Source of the DNA: Anthracocystis setariae
Lineage: Eukaryota > Basidiomycota > Ustilaginomycetes > Ustilaginales > Ustilaginaceae
Direction: 5' to 3'
Assembly (NCBI GenBank): GCA_928724745.1
Contig: CAKMXJ010000008.1
Span: 248,001 to 312,000, forward strand
DNA length: 64,000 bases
In this document: one piece after another, positions 6,815 to 17,585 of the stretch
Layout: the number at the start of each line of letters is the position of its first letter
Numbering within the stretch: position 1 is the stretch's first letter
Position numbers and translations under genes: made by a program
The notes under the pieces: generated by a model
The model's input: the letters and a program-made list of their open reading frames with translations, nothing else
What the model was told of the DNA's origin: nothing
Databases searched by the model: none

Positions 6815-9013
6815 ATGACGGATTCAGCAGAGGCTTTTCTGGCCGGTATCGAGGACGAGGTCCGCACCAAAGCAAAGCAACGCAACAGCAGCTCCAACGG
6901 AATGGATCGGGACGGCGAGCGCGATCACAACAGAGACAAGGAACGCGACCGTAAAGACAGGAGGTCAGGAAGGGATGCCTATGAAGAGGACCGTCATGGC
7001 TCGTCTAGCTCTCGCAAGAGAAGGGATGCAGGCGACCGCGACGAGCATGATCGATATCCGCGCAAATCTCAGCGCGAAGACAGGGACAGACGCGACAGAG
7101 ATGATGATGAGCATCGAAGGAGACGAAAAGAGGACGACTACTACACAGGATCTCGCGGTGATCGAGATGGCAGGCATGGTAGGGATGCGAGGGACGGCTA
7201 TCCCTATCGAAACGACCGCGATCGCGACCGCGATGATCGGTATCCCGCACGCAGGGACCGCTCAAGGTACGATGATGATGACTACTATCGTGATCGCGGA
7301 AGCAGGGGTCGTGGCGGCGACTGGAGAAGCGCGGAAGGTCGAGGCAGCAGTCCGTCAACTCGCAGAAGCCCAACACCAGAAGGTACCATCCCCATCAGCG
7401 AGCGAACAAGGCCGGATAGCAAGTGGGACATTCCTGCTCCAGGCTTTGAAGGCACAAGCGCGCTCGCTGCCAAGGCGACGGGCTTGTTTGGCATTCCAGG
7501 CCAAACCAGATTGGTAGGGATGCCACCTGTCAATCTCGGTGTCAACGGACCTGGTGTACCACCCGGTGTCGGCCTGCCACTGCCTCCCATTCACATGGGC
7601 GGCCAGCCTATTCATCCTCATCGTGGCGGGTCAACGCCTTATCAACAGGGCCGTCAACCATACTCAGCTCAACATGGCAATCAACAGCACCCAGATCAGC
7701 CGTACCCCAACTTCGACCAACATCCTTCCAATCCTCATCAACAGCAAGCCTCGTACTCGCGCCCTCAAGGTGGGCCGCATGGCCAGCTACACTCGCCACA
7801 CTCCGGCTTCCAGCCTGACAATGGTTCACACCACCATGGCGGTCCACCGGGTGACGCAGCTGCTCAACATGCCAACCGTCAAGCGCGTCGTCTTTATGTC
7901 GGCAACATCACGCACCAAGCTAATGAGCCAGCGCTCGTCGCTTTCTTCAACGAACAGATGCTCAAACTCAAACTCGGCACCGAGCCAGGCGAGCCCGCCG
8001 TTTCGGCCCAAGTCAACGTCGACAAGGGATATGCCTTCGTCGAGTTTCGCCATCCAGAAGTAGCCACCAACGCCATGTCGTTCGACGGTATCGTCTTTCA
8101 AGGTCAGTCGCTCAAGATTCGTCGACCAAAGGACTATGCTGGACCAGATGTGCGACCGCCGTCCAACATTCACGTGCCAGGCGTGATCAGTACCAATGTG
8201 CCTGACTCGCCGCACAAGATCTTTGTGGGTGGTCTGCCCACGTATCTTACAGATGATCAGGTGATCGAGCTCCTACAAGCCTTCGGAGAGCTGCGAGCCT
8301 TTAATTTGGTCAAGGATACTGCAACGGGCGCTTCCAAAGGGTTTGCGTTCTGCGAATACGTGGACACCGCACTCACCGATCTAGCTTGCCAAGGTCTTAA
8401 CGGAATGGAGCTTGGCGATCGCAATCTTGTGGTCCAACGAGCTAGTGTGGGAAGCGAGAAGAAAGCAGCTGCGATTGCTGCGACTGGTGCCAATGCTGGA
8501 TCTCTGGGTGGTGCTGCGGTTCCCAGCTCATTGCAGCAGTTCGCAGGTGAGGGTGGAGATGCAGGCGAACCTACGTCGTGCATGGTCATGCTCAACATGG
8601 TCACGCCTGAAGAGCTGCAAGATGACGAAGAGTACGCGGATATCGTGGAAGACATTCGTGACGAGTGTACAAAGTACGGCAGAGTCACCGATGTGCGTGT
8701 CCCTCGACCGGAACAGAAGAGTAAAGGCGCGGCCGCGCTGGAGTGGAAGCGCACTCGCGACGAGAATGCATCGAGTGGTGACAAGGGAGGAGAGCGGGAG
8801 GGTGTAGGTAGGGTCTATGTGAGGTACGGCGAAACGGAACACTGTGCAGCAGCGTTGAAGGCGATTGCGGGTCGACAATTTGGAGGCCGAACGGTGATTT
8901 GTGCGTTCTTGAAAGAGGAGGACTGGCCGAGTGACGAGGATGGTGGACAGAACGCCGACGACACTGCTGCTCAGGCCAAAGGGGCCGGCTATGGTGCTGC
9001 CAGTGATCCCTGA
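6815..9013 (+). CDS. U2AF2: Splicing factor U2AF large subunit (U2AF65)
   Basis: Recognises the polypyrimidine tract at 3' splice sites and recruits U2 snRNP in the nucleus. The protein has 732 residues. Residues 1-190 form an Arg/Asp/Ser/Glu-rich RS-like region. A U2AF-ligand-type segment follows (SPTPEGTIPISERTRPDSKW) and then a Pro/Gln/His-rich linker. RRM1 starts near residue 357 (RRLYVGNI, with YAFVEF), RRM2 near 466 (HKIFVGGL, with GFAFCEYVD), and a C-terminal U2AF-homology motif spans about 587-725 (SCMVMLNM ... GRVYVRY). The order RS-RRM-RRM-UHM is diagnostic. I chose the ATG at 6815 (CGCCATGAC context, start of the conserved acidic peptide). An upstream in-frame ATG at 6746 would add 23 residues and lies only 26 bp after the gypsy LTR. 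It is longer than the usual 475-520 residues because of the N-terminal and linker expansions. No intron. Confidence 0.95.
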   Translation: MTDSAEAFLAGIEDEVRTKAKQRNSSSNGMDRDGERDHNRDKERDRKDRRSGRDAYEEDRHGSSSSRKRRDAGDRDEHDRYPRKSQREDRDRRDRDDDEHRRRRKEDDYYTGSRGDRDGRHGRDARDGYPYRNDRDRDRDDRYPARRDRSRYDDDDYYRDRGSRGRGGDWRSAEGRGSSPSTRRSPTPEGTIPISERTRPDSKWDIPAPGFEGTSALAAKATGLFGIPGQTRLVGMPPVNLGVNGPGVPPGVGLPLPPIHMGGQPIHPHRGGSTPYQQGRQPYSAQHGNQQHPDQPYPNFDQHPSNPHQQQASYSRPQGGPHGQLHSPHSGFQPDNGSHHHGGPPGDAAAQHANRQARRLYVGNITHQANEPALVAFFNEQMLKLKLGTEPGEPAVSAQVNVDKGYAFVEFRHPEVATNAMSFDGIVFQGQSLKIRRPKDYAGPDVRPPSNIHVPGVISTNVPDSPHKIFVGGLPTYLTDDQVIELLQAFGELRAFNLVKDTATGASKGFAFCEYVDTALTDLACQGLNGMELGDRNLVVQRASVGSEKKAAAIAATGANAGSLGGAAVPSSLQQFAGEGGDAGEPTSCMVMLNMVTPEELQDDEEYADIVEDIRDECTKYGRVTDVRVPRPEQKSKGAAALEWKRTRDENASSGDKGGEREGVGRVYVRYGETEHCAAALKAIAGRQFGGRTVICAFLKEEDWPSDEDGGQNADDTAAQAKGAGYGAASDP

Positions 9014-10363
9014 TCTGACTTGGACTAGACCGTGCTGCTCTTCTCTTCTGCAATGCAAAGGATACTCGGTATGATTGATCAGGGTTGAATCGTAGCAAGC
9101 TTTAGTAGGCGAGACTGAGAATTAGAATCGATCGGCATCGGGCTTCTTCTAATCTGAGAAATGCTCCGATTGTTGCATCTTCACGGGCCAAATCGGACAT
9201 CCCCAGCAGACCAAAATCGGCCCACTTTTTCGTTTTGTCCTAAAAAAAATCCAATCTGAAAGTTGGGATCTCTTGGCCTATTTTTGCATCGTTGGTTGCA
9301 TGTTACAGTGCAGTGGAACGAGGAGAAGGAGGAGGAAGACCGAACTGATTTTCGGCCCCAAGCTGATCTGCACGCAGTTTGACATTTTCACCATGCTCCT
9401 TTCTACTATTATTGTTACTCTACTAGGCTACTGTGCTCTGCCCTGCACAGCCTTCGGTGAGACGAGCGCGCCACAACTTCGGCGTAGTCGTGGAGATGAA
9501 GTCGGCTCGGCTGAAGATGGGCACGTCTAGTCTCTTACTGGAGCGAACGTATTATTGGCAGTCAAATGACAGCTGTGGCACCGTGTTCACGCCACCTGAT
9601 GAAAGATCAGATGAGCAAGCCCGCAGGATGCCCGAAATGCTGACCAGTTGCTGGCGAGCGTGCTGTCCATTGGCGAGTATAATTTTGGGTGCAGATTTTG
9701 ATGAAGAAAATGGCACGATTTTGCAACCTTGAGATTCCTTTCTTCTGCACCTCTGCACCTCTTTTTTTCACAAGAATCTACCGTACAGTACAGCACAGCA
9801 CATTGTCCTCTAAATAATGGGAACTTGCGAGCGTTTTTGACCTGCACTGCTCAGATGCCTCGTGTTGGAAGCGCGTCGGGTCTCGCCAAAAAGTTTCTTG
9901 TACTGTATTGTTGGACTTTCTTCCTGCAGATTGAACTGATTGAGCACGCTTAGGCCAAATCGGAAAACTAAATATGGCCGTTCACCGTTGATTTCAACCT
10001 GCCTCAGGGTTGCGCACCTTGCCGTGGGCCATGGATGCAGTCTTCGAGATCGACACGGTGGGGCTTGAATGTGATGCAGATCCGTCAGTACTTACAGTAG
10101 TCGTGCTGTAGTGTGTTGCTGTTGCTTGCATTGTGGTTGCGTGTGTGCTTGTGCCACTGCCGCGTTCAGAAAAAGTATGTGTGCGTCCCGAACATCGAGA
10201 GTTCCTGATTGATGGGGTGAACTGATTGTGATCTTCGACTCGCTCGCCTCTGTTTCATCGCTGTTGTCCTTCCTCATCACCACCGTCACTCACGTTCCTC
10301 GCAAACCCTACCTTCACATTCCTTTCAACAGCACTTTCTCCTCCTCCACCCTCACATTTCAAC
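9014..10363. other. Intergenic, 1.35 kb, no supported gene
   Basis: Holds the U2AF65 3' flank and the HMG-CoA synthase 5' region. An ACAGT-type cluster lies at about 9783-9802. A short frame at 9393-9530 has a signal-peptide-like start but no other support. The 100 bp before 10364 are C/T-rich, as expected for a 5' leader. Confidence 0.6.
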
Positions 10364-11870
10364 ATGTCGGCTCGTCCCCAGAACGTCGGTATCAAGGCCA
10401 TCGAGATCTACTTTCCACGGAGATGCATCTCAGAAGATGAACTCGAGGACTTTGACGGTGTCGCCAAGGGCAAGTACACCATCGGCTTCGGCCAGAAGTA
10501 CATGGCCTGCACCGACGACCGAGAGGATATCAACTCTTTCGCTCTTTCAGGTATGTATATTGCATGTTGACTCGACACATTTTCGTGTCACCATCGGCAG
10601 AATCAACGTACTGATCATCTTCGCCTTTGTTTGCTGCAACGTGCTTCGATGTGCTCCAGTCGTCTCCGGTCTTCTCGAAAAGAACAACATTGACCCCCGC
10701 AACATCGGACGTCTTGATGTCGGTACCGAGACCATCATCGACAAGTCCAAGTCCGTCAAGACGGTTCTGATGGACTTGTTCGCTCCTTCTGGCAACAACG
10801 ACATCGAGGGTATCGACAGCAAGAACGCCTGCTACGGTGGCACCGCCGCTCTCTTCAACGCGATCAACTGGGTCGAGTCCAGCTCGTGGGATGGCCGCGA
10901 TGCCATCGTCGTCGCTGGTGACATCGCTATCTACGCCGAGGGTTCCGCCCGACCTGTCGGTGGTGCCGGCGCTGTCGCAATGCTAATCGGCCCCGACGCT
11001 CCTCTCGTGTTTGAGCCCGCTCACGGCACTCACATGAGCAACTTCTGGGACTTCTACAAGCCCAACCTCTCCTCTGAATACCCCGAAGTCGACGGTCCCG
11101 AGACCATCCAGGCTTACCTTGGATGCCTCGACAAGGCGTACGATGCCTACCGCCAGCGTGCTGCCAAGCTTCGCAACGGCGCTTCCAGCGGCGCCAACGG
11201 CCATTCCGATGCCTCCAACCTTGCCTCGATCAAGGTCGACGACTTTGACTACACGCTGTTCCACAGCCCTTACTCGAAGCTTGTGCAGAAGGGTTTCGGT
11301 CGATTGCTGTACAACGACTTTGTTGCAGACCCCAAGAACGCCAAATACGCATCGATCCCGGCCGAGTTCGCCGAGCTCGACCGCAAGTCGACCATCACCA
11401 ACAAGGACGTGGAGAAGGCTTTCGGCGCTTTCGGTAAGGAGCTGCAGCAGACCAAGCTTGAGCCTGGAATGGACACTGTGCGAAGATGCGGTAACATGTA
11501 CACCGCCTCGCTTTATGGCGGTCTGGTCTCGTTGCTCTCCAACGTTCCTTCTGCAGAGATCCAGGGCAAGCGCATCCTGCTCTATTCGTTCGGCTCCGGT
11601 GCCGCCGCTTCCATGTTCTGCATTCGTGTCAACGGCTCCACCGAGGCACTGGTCAAGGCGGCAGACCTCAAGAACCGCCTCGCTAGCATGAAAGTGGTCC
11701 CCTGCCAAACTTATGTCGAGGCTCTCAAGACACGCGAGGCTACGCACAACGCTGTCAACCACAAGCCTGTCGGCCAGCTTGAGAACTTGTGGCCTGGTGC
11801 TTACTATCTCGAGAACGTTGACCACATGTACAGGAGGACTTACGGCCGCATCCCTCACAACGCCAACTAG
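10364..11870 (+). CDS. ERG13: Hydroxymethylglutaryl-CoA synthase
   Basis: Condenses acetyl-CoA with acetoacetyl-CoA to HMG-CoA, the committed entry to the mevalonate and sterol pathway. Two exons, 10364-10550 and 10660-11870, with a 109-nt GT-AG intron (GTATGT ... CCAG). The splice joins S-V-V-S-G-L in frame, giving 465 residues, the normal fungal length. The N-terminus NVGIKAIEIYFPRR and the block KYTIGFGQ are typical. The catalytic cysteine is Cys120 in NACYGGTAALF, and the catalytic histidine lies in DYTLFHSPYSKLVQKGF. The C-terminal GAYYLENVDHMYRRTY is also conserved. Codon use is strongly biased to C/G-ending codons, consistent with high expression. Confidence 0.96.
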
Positions 11871-13181
11871 ACGTTGACCGACTGCTAGCCAAGATTCGGC
11901 GCAAAGGGAATACATTTATCGTGGCGTGAGAATCAGGATTCGTCCTATCCGGCGGATGCCCAATTGTACTGTACATAATCGCTTCTCCTATGCCATTGCT
12001 TTTGACCTTCTTTCTACGTACATCTTCTAAATCCGAACATAGCTGCTACAAGGCTGTGCGGCGTAGATTGGCGCTTGTCCTGCTCGGATGCGTCGCAGTA
12101 TGTGCGCGATGGAAACAGCATGTAGAAGGAGGATCGATATGGTCAATTGAGACTTGCGATGGAACATTTTTCATTGTCTTTCCTTTCTGCCAGCCTGTAT
12201 GTTCCATCCGTGCGAAGTGCGGAAGCGATTTGAGTCAATTTAGGTCACGATGTGACCCAAAGCACGTCTCGCGAGCTCTATTTAGCGCGGATGCGGAAGC
12301 TTCGAGAACGCAATTGCCGGCGGTCAGCCCGACCGGATCACTGCATGTCGCGCCTGTCAACCAAAGCTCATCCGCTTCCTGCTAGGCCCGAATTTCGGAA
12401 ATGCCGACCTGCCATTGTGATTGCTCCAATCCAATCCGACTTACCTCTTCGACATATTGAAACATCATCATCTCGACGCTATGCCCTAGAAATCGGCCCT
12501 TTGCTCTGGACAAGAGCGATGGATCTCAGTAAATAGTGCCTCAGCTACCAGTTGTGTGCCTTGGTCACCGGTTATGTGCCTCAGCTACCAACCATGTACC
12601 CCGATCGCCCGCCGTGTGTCTTGACGGCCGTCGAGGAGCCGTCGCTATCGAATCATTATGGCCGACAGCTTCGTCTCTTGAGAGACATCGACAGCTCAAG
12701 AATATGAACGACGATTCCGCATCCGTTCTTATCCCATCGATTCGGGTCAATCCGACGAGGGTTCGATGGATCATTTCTTGACCAACGGGTCAACAGCCAT
12801 AGATGCCCGGGAAAAATTCGGACTGGCCGTGAGGTGCCCTGACTGTCGGTGCTGGGCTGTCGCCTTCAGGCTCAGACTTTCTGCAGAGCCCGGAACCATC
12901 TTCAGCAATCTTGCCTGTTGGCTGGAGTCGGATGCTCCCGACCTGCGGAGATGACTCTGGTCGATGGAGCACAGACAAGAGGTATATAGACACCTTCTCT
13001 CGGAGACGTTGGTCTCGACGAGATTCTCCCTCGGCCCCACATCCATACTCTTCCTCACCGAGCAGTGCAGTGCAAAGCAGCTGCGGTTGATATAGATCTC
13101 TAGAGTCGATTCTCCCCATAGGCTTCAGTATCCTTATACGGTAGATCCCCGCATCCTTTCTTTGGTGTCATTCTCGGCGCT
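11871..13181. other. Intergenic, 1.3 kb, no supported gene
   Basis: 3' flank of HMG-CoA synthase followed by the upstream region of the multicopper oxidase. Short frames here lack codon bias and conserved motifs. TATA-like TATATAGA occurs near 12981, about 200 bp before the oxidase ATG. Confidence 0.6.
11970..11977 (+). promoter_or_regulatory. Possible Pumilio (PUF) element in the ERG13 3' UTR
   Basis: TGTACATA matches the PUF consensus UGUANAUA, about 100 nt after the stop codon on the transcript strand. A single 8-mer match is weak evidence. Confidence 0.25.
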
Positions 13182-16100
13182 ATGCCTGACTCAAGCACCG
13201 CGATCCGTTCCCCAGGATGGGTGCAGCAAGTCTGGCTCAGATTCGCACCCCGCCTTACTCTGATCCTTGCTCTTCTAGCAAGTACCTTCTATGCTCTTGT
13301 TTTGGCGGTTCCCACCCCGCAGCTGGCTAGACTTCAGGATGAGGCAGCCAGCGTTCCCACATCGCGTTACGGCGAGCAAGACGCCATTCATCGACAGTTG
13401 CTTGTCGAGCGACACGCTCAAATCTCTTCCGGCTCCGTCGCGGCTGGATTCGTTCACCCCACCCACCTCTATCGTCGCGCAGCTGAGGCTTTGCCGACTC
13501 CCGACAAAGCCTACAACTTGACTGTGACTCAAGGAATGATCAGTCCGGATGGCTTTGAACGACTTGGCTTCCTCATGAACGGCAAGTTCCCGGCCGATCC
13601 TTTCGTCTGGGATGAGAACGATGATGTCGAAATCACAGTTAACAACGAAGGCCCCGTCCCGTTTGCCATCCACTGGCACGGCATCCACCAGATCGGCACC
13701 CCCGAGATGGATGGTGTGCCTGGTCTGTCGCAGTGGAACATCTACTCGGGTCAGAGCTACACGTATCGCTTCAAGCTGACCAACCAGTACGGTGGCTATT
13801 GGTACCACAGTCACGAGCGAGGCTATTATGCTGATGGCCTCCGAGGAACCATTTACATTCGACCAAAGGCCGACAGGAAGAAGCCATGGAGTCTCATCAG
13901 TCAGAACCAAACCGATGTCGATCAGCTGGAAGCCGCCGAGAAGGACTTTCAGGTCATGTCGCTGTCGGATCACTGGCACGTCAACCACACGGACATGTTG
14001 CTGACGGTTCACGAGACTGGAGTTCCTCCTGCCTGCTTTGACTCGCTCCAGATCAACGGTCGTGGTCGCCAGTACTGCTTTGATGACTGGAGCACCGTCA
14101 GCTCGACCGTGCAGGATGGTCTCTTGCGCAATTTCAGCGACATCAATCCCGATGGTTTCACTTCTAAGGGCTGCATTTCGCTTGTTCCGCCCAAGGATGG
14201 CTACACGGTTAAAGGCACGCTCGATACCCGGTATGGTGGAACTTGTCAAAACACCACCTCTCCACTTACGGTCTTCAGTGCTTCCAAAGCGATCAAAGCA
14301 GGTCGACGCTGGCTCAATTTGGAAGTCATAGACACGGCCACAAACTGGTACTATGGACTCAGTATCGACTCGCACAAGATGTGGATCGTGGCGGTAGACG
14401 GCCACTACATTGAGCCGATGCAAGTCGATTGGGCTCAGATCACTATCGGCAGTCGTCTTAGCATCATGGTGGAGCTCAATCCGGACTACAAAGGCAACAT
14501 CTTCCCTATTCGCCTCACCGGCTCTCGTGCTCTGCAAGCCATCGAAGGACATGCGTTTCTTTCGTACATTGACGATGTCGACACTACATGGTCTCCCAGT
14601 CTCGAGGAAGACTTTGGCTATGTGACACGCCAGCTCAGCAGTGCTCATGTCCCTTTGAACGGCTTCGTAACAGACCCAGACGTTGTCAAGTGGAAGGCAA
14701 ACCTGACGATTCCCTTCGATCCCATCAGCGGTTGTCCACTGGAATCCAACATGACCCTGCACGCTGTTGCTTCTCAAAATAGCCTGAATGTTTGGCAGGT
14801 AGCGTCGACGCCACTCGACACCGCGCGTCTTGCTGACGACCGACCGATTCTTTTCAACGCGACCGATGGCAACGCGACCACGAATCAGATGACGCCCTAT
14901 GCAACAATCCCGATGGGCACAGTCGTTGACATCATCCTCGAGAACAATATTTACTCCATCGTAGGCGGTCCTAACAGTCCTCATCCTTTCCATATGCACT
15001 CAAGGAGGTTCTGGATCATTGGTAGCGGCTCTGGCCCGTTCCCGGCCGACACGGTGCTTGAGGCTGAAGATAAAGGCGTGGTCTTCAACTTCGATAATCC
15101 ACCTCTGCGTGACGGCTTTGACATCGACGCCAATTCTTGGGTCGTTATTCGCTACGTGGTCGACCATCCGGCCGCCAACATCCTTCACTGCCACATCGAC
15201 GACCATGCCATCGAGGGTATGGCGGCCATCCTGCTCGAGGGCTTGGAGACGCTCACGGGTAGCGACTTCAGTGAAAGCATCAAGTCCCGACCTGCCAATT
15301 GGGTTGAGACTCAGAACGATGAGCTTGGCCTGGTGCTGGAGGACTCCTGGAACACGGGTGCGGTCGGGCTCAAATGGGTCGAGCCTGCTGCGACCAACAC
15401 TTTGACCCCATGGGGTGATCCTCGTCCACTAGCTAGCAGCATTCAAAATTTGGCCAGCTCCAACAGCGTACTCAAGGCGATCGCGAGCTCGTTGCAGAGC
15501 GCATTGAGTTCCGCTCAGGCGGCTACGACCGGCGTTACCGCGATCACGGCGACCGTGGGGGATCACTTGACAGTCTTCACCGGTGTAGCTTCGTCTGGCG
15601 CAACTGCTACCGTTGCTGGAGCTGCTGCGAGTCAGACAACCCTGAATGCTGCAGCGACTGCGCCTGCACGTACAATTTACGCGACCACAACTCTCACGCT
15701 GTCTGGCCTCGGTCCTGCTGTGACAGCAAGCTCATCGGCCGCCTTGGCGGCCACAACAACGTCTGGGCATGTCGCATTGATCCAACCTTCACAGAACAGC
15801 ACCTCCACCGCAGGCCTGTCTACTACGACCAGCTCGTCGCCAGGCAATTTTTCTACGATCAGTTCCGCGAGAGGCAGTTCTTCCTCAAGCGTTTCGACGG
15901 TAAGCAATTCGACGGCAAGCAGCTTCGTAGGGAGCCCAACCACTACAAGCAGTGGTGTACTCAGCAGTGCCACGAGCTCTTCTAACGTATCTTCAAGCTT
16001 TTCTACCGCCAGCTTCGGCAACAGCTCCAGCATCTCGGCTCAGCAAACCGGATCCGCGAGCAGCAGCCTGAACACCACTGCTGCTTCTGTGGCTAATACT

Positions 16101-17585
16101 GCGACTTCGGCACCTTCTGCGACTGCCACTGGAAACTCCAGCAGCTACGCGAGCAGCGCTGCGACTGTTACAGCTTCTGCAAGCTCAAGCAGCTTCGGCA
16201 ACAGCTCCAGCATCTCGGCTCAGCAAACCGGATCCGCGAGCAGCAGCCTGAACACCACTGCTGCTTCTGTGACCAATACTGCGACTTCGGCACCTTCTGC
16301 GACTGCCACTGGAAACTCCAGCAGCTACGCGAGCAGCGCTGCGACTGTTACAGCTTCTGCAAGCTCAAGCAGCTTCGGCAACAGCTCCAGCATCTCGGCT
16401 CAGCAAACCGGATCCGCGAGCAGCAGCCTGAACACCACTGCTGCTTCTGTGGCCAATACTGCGACTTCGGCACCTTCTGCGACTGCCACTGGAAACTCCA
16501 GCAGCTACGCGAGCAGCGCTGCGACTGTTACAGCTTCTGCAAGCTCAAGCAGCTACGTCAGCAGCAACAGCAGCAGCTACATCAGCAGCTACAGCAGCTC
16601 AGCTCAGCAAACCGGATCCGCGAGCAGCAGCCTGAACACCACTGCTGCTTCTGTGGCCAACACAGCGACTTCGGCACCTTCTGCGACTGCCACTGGAAAC
16701 TCCAGCAGCTACGCGAGCAGCGCTGCGACTGTTACAGCTTCTGCAAGCTCAAGCAGCTACGTCAGCAGCAACAGCAGCAGCTACATCAGCAGCTACAGCA
16801 GCTCAGCTCAGCAAACCGGATCCGCGAGCAGCAGCCTGAACACCACTGCTGCTTCTGTGGCCAACACAGCGACTTCGGCACCTTCTGCGACTGCCACTGG
16901 AAACTCCAGCAGCTACGCGAGCAGCGCTGCGACTGTTACAGCTTCTGCAAGCTCAAGCAGCTTCGGCAACAGCTCCAGCATCTCGGCTCAGCAGACCGGG
17001 TCCGCGAACTCTCTCGGAGAGGGCAGCAGCTTCTCCAGTGTCGTCCCCGCGTCGTCTGCAAGCTCCAGTAGCTACGGGAACAGCTACAGCAGCTCAGCTC
17101 AGCAAACCGGATCCGCGAGCAGCAGCCTGAGCACCACTGCTGCTTCTGTGACCAATACTGCGATCACGGCACCTTCTGCGACTACCACAGCTTTCGCGAC
17201 TTCAACATACACTGCATCCGCATCACCTGCGTCCGCGTCGCTTGCGTCCGTGTCGCCTGCATCTGCGTCGCCTGCATCCGCGTCCGCCTCGACGTCGATC
17301 AATCCCACTGCTTCGGCTGCAAGCTTGAGCAGCAGTTACGTCAACAGCTACAGCAGCAGCTACGTCAACAGCTACAGCAGCAGCTACGCCAACAGCTTCA
17401 GCAGCAGCTACGTCAACAGCTATAGCAGCAGCTATAGTAGCAGCTACAGTAGTCCAGCTCAATCGACCGGGTCCGCAAGCAGCGATCCAACCACTGGTAC
17501 TCGTTATGTGTCCTCTGCTGCGACTTCAATACTTCTTGCGACTACTACATCCTCCGCCAGCAGCTCGCCTTTCCCATTTGGTTGA
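13182..17585 (+). CDS. Multicopper oxidase (laccase/ferroxidase type) with giant Ser/Ala/Thr-rich repeat tail
   Basis: Intronless, 1467 residues. A hydrophobic segment at residues 24-43 is a signal peptide or signal anchor. The oxidase region holds all four copper motifs: HWHG (about 163), WYHSHE (about 208), HPFHMH (about 600) and HCHIDDHAIEGM (about 668). These supply the ligands of the trinuclear and type 1 sites, with Met as probable axial T1 ligand. It should oxidise phenols or metal ions outside the cell. Typical family members have 550-650 residues. Here a further roughly 700 residues of Ser/Ala/Thr/Asn repeats follow, likely heavily O-mannosylated and able to span the cell wall. I see no C-terminal GPI signal (end SSASSSPFPFG). 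Substrate (iron, phenols, melanin precursors) cannot be told from sequence. Confidence 0.88.
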   Translation: MPDSSTAIRSPGWVQQVWLRFAPRLTLILALLASTFYALVLAVPTPQLARLQDEAASVPTSRYGEQDAIHRQLLVERHAQISSGSVAAGFVHPTHLYRRAAEALPTPDKAYNLTVTQGMISPDGFERLGFLMNGKFPADPFVWDENDDVEITVNNEGPVPFAIHWHGIHQIGTPEMDGVPGLSQWNIYSGQSYTYRFKLTNQYGGYWYHSHERGYYADGLRGTIYIRPKADRKKPWSLISQNQTDVDQLEAAEKDFQVMSLSDHWHVNHTDMLLTVHETGVPPACFDSLQINGRGRQYCFDDWSTVSSTVQDGLLRNFSDINPDGFTSKGCISLVPPKDGYTVKGTLDTRYGGTCQNTTSPLTVFSASKAIKAGRRWLNLEVIDTATNWYYGLSIDSHKMWIVAVDGHYIEPMQVDWAQITIGSRLSIMVELNPDYKGNIFPIRLTGSRALQAIEGHAFLSYIDDVDTTWSPSLEEDFGYVTRQLSSAHVPLNGFVTDPDVVKWKANLTIPFDPISGCPLESNMTLHAVASQNSLNVWQVASTPLDTARLADDRPILFNATDGNATTNQMTPYATIPMGTVVDIILENNIYSIVGGPNSPHPFHMHSRRFWIIGSGSGPFPADTVLEAEDKGVVFNFDNPPLRDGFDIDANSWVVIRYVVDHPAANILHCHIDDHAIEGMAAILLEGLETLTGSDFSESIKSRPANWVETQNDELGLVLEDSWNTGAVGLKWVEPAATNTLTPWGDPRPLASSIQNLASSNSVLKAIASSLQSALSSAQAATTGVTAITATVGDHLTVFTGVASSGATATVAGAAASQTTLNAAATAPARTIYATTTLTLSGLGPAVTASSSAALAATTTSGHVALIQPSQNSTSTAGLSTTTSSSPGNFSTISSARGSSSSSVSTVSNSTASSFVGSPTTTSSGVLSSATSSSNVSSSFSTASFGNSSSISAQQTGSASSSLNTTAASVANTATSAPSATATGNSSSYASSAATVTASASSSSFGNSSSISAQQTGSASSSLNTTAASVTNTATSAPSATATGNSSSYASSAATVTASASSSSFGNSSSISAQQTGSASSSLNTTAASVANTATSAPSATATGNSSSYASSAATVTASASSSSYVSSNSSSYISSYSSSAQQTGSASSSLNTTAASVANTATSAPSATATGNSSSYASSAATVTASASSSSYVSSNSSSYISSYSSSAQQTGSASSSLNTTAASVANTATSAPSATATGNSSSYASSAATVTASASSSSFGNSSSISAQQTGSANSLGEGSSFSSVVPASSASSSSYGNSYSSSAQQTGSASSSLSTTAASVTNTAITAPSATTTAFATSTYTASASPASASLASVSPASASPASASASTSINPTASAASLSSSYVNSYSSSYVNSYSSSYANSFSSSYVNSYSSSYSSSYSSPAQSTGSASSDPTTGTRYVSSAATSILLATTTSSASSSPFPFG
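16014..17010 (+). repeat. In-frame tandem repeats of 180 and 204 bp in the oxidase tail
   Basis: Units start at 16014, 16194 and 16374 (60 codons each, near-identical DNA), then 16554 and 16758 (68 codons, where YVSSNSSSYISSYSSS replaces FGNSSSIS), then a partial unit from 16962. A second, shorter array of SSSYVNSY-type units lies at about 17335-17450. Near-perfect nucleotide identity, including synonymous sites, indicates recent unequal exchange or gene conversion. Confidence 0.95.

Noticed and set aside
9393..9530. Possible small secreted protein (hydrophobic start, then charged tail)
   Set aside because: 46 residues, no upstream promoter signs, no cysteine pattern; likely chance.
10983..11915. 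310-codon frame antisense to HMG-CoA synthase
   Set aside because: Shadow of a strongly C/G-biased exon; Leu/Val/Arg-rich without domains.
13275..14999. 574-codon open frame antisense to the multicopper oxidase
   Set aside because: It mirrors the highly biased codons of the oxidase gene, shows no family motif, and all copper motifs are on the plus strand.
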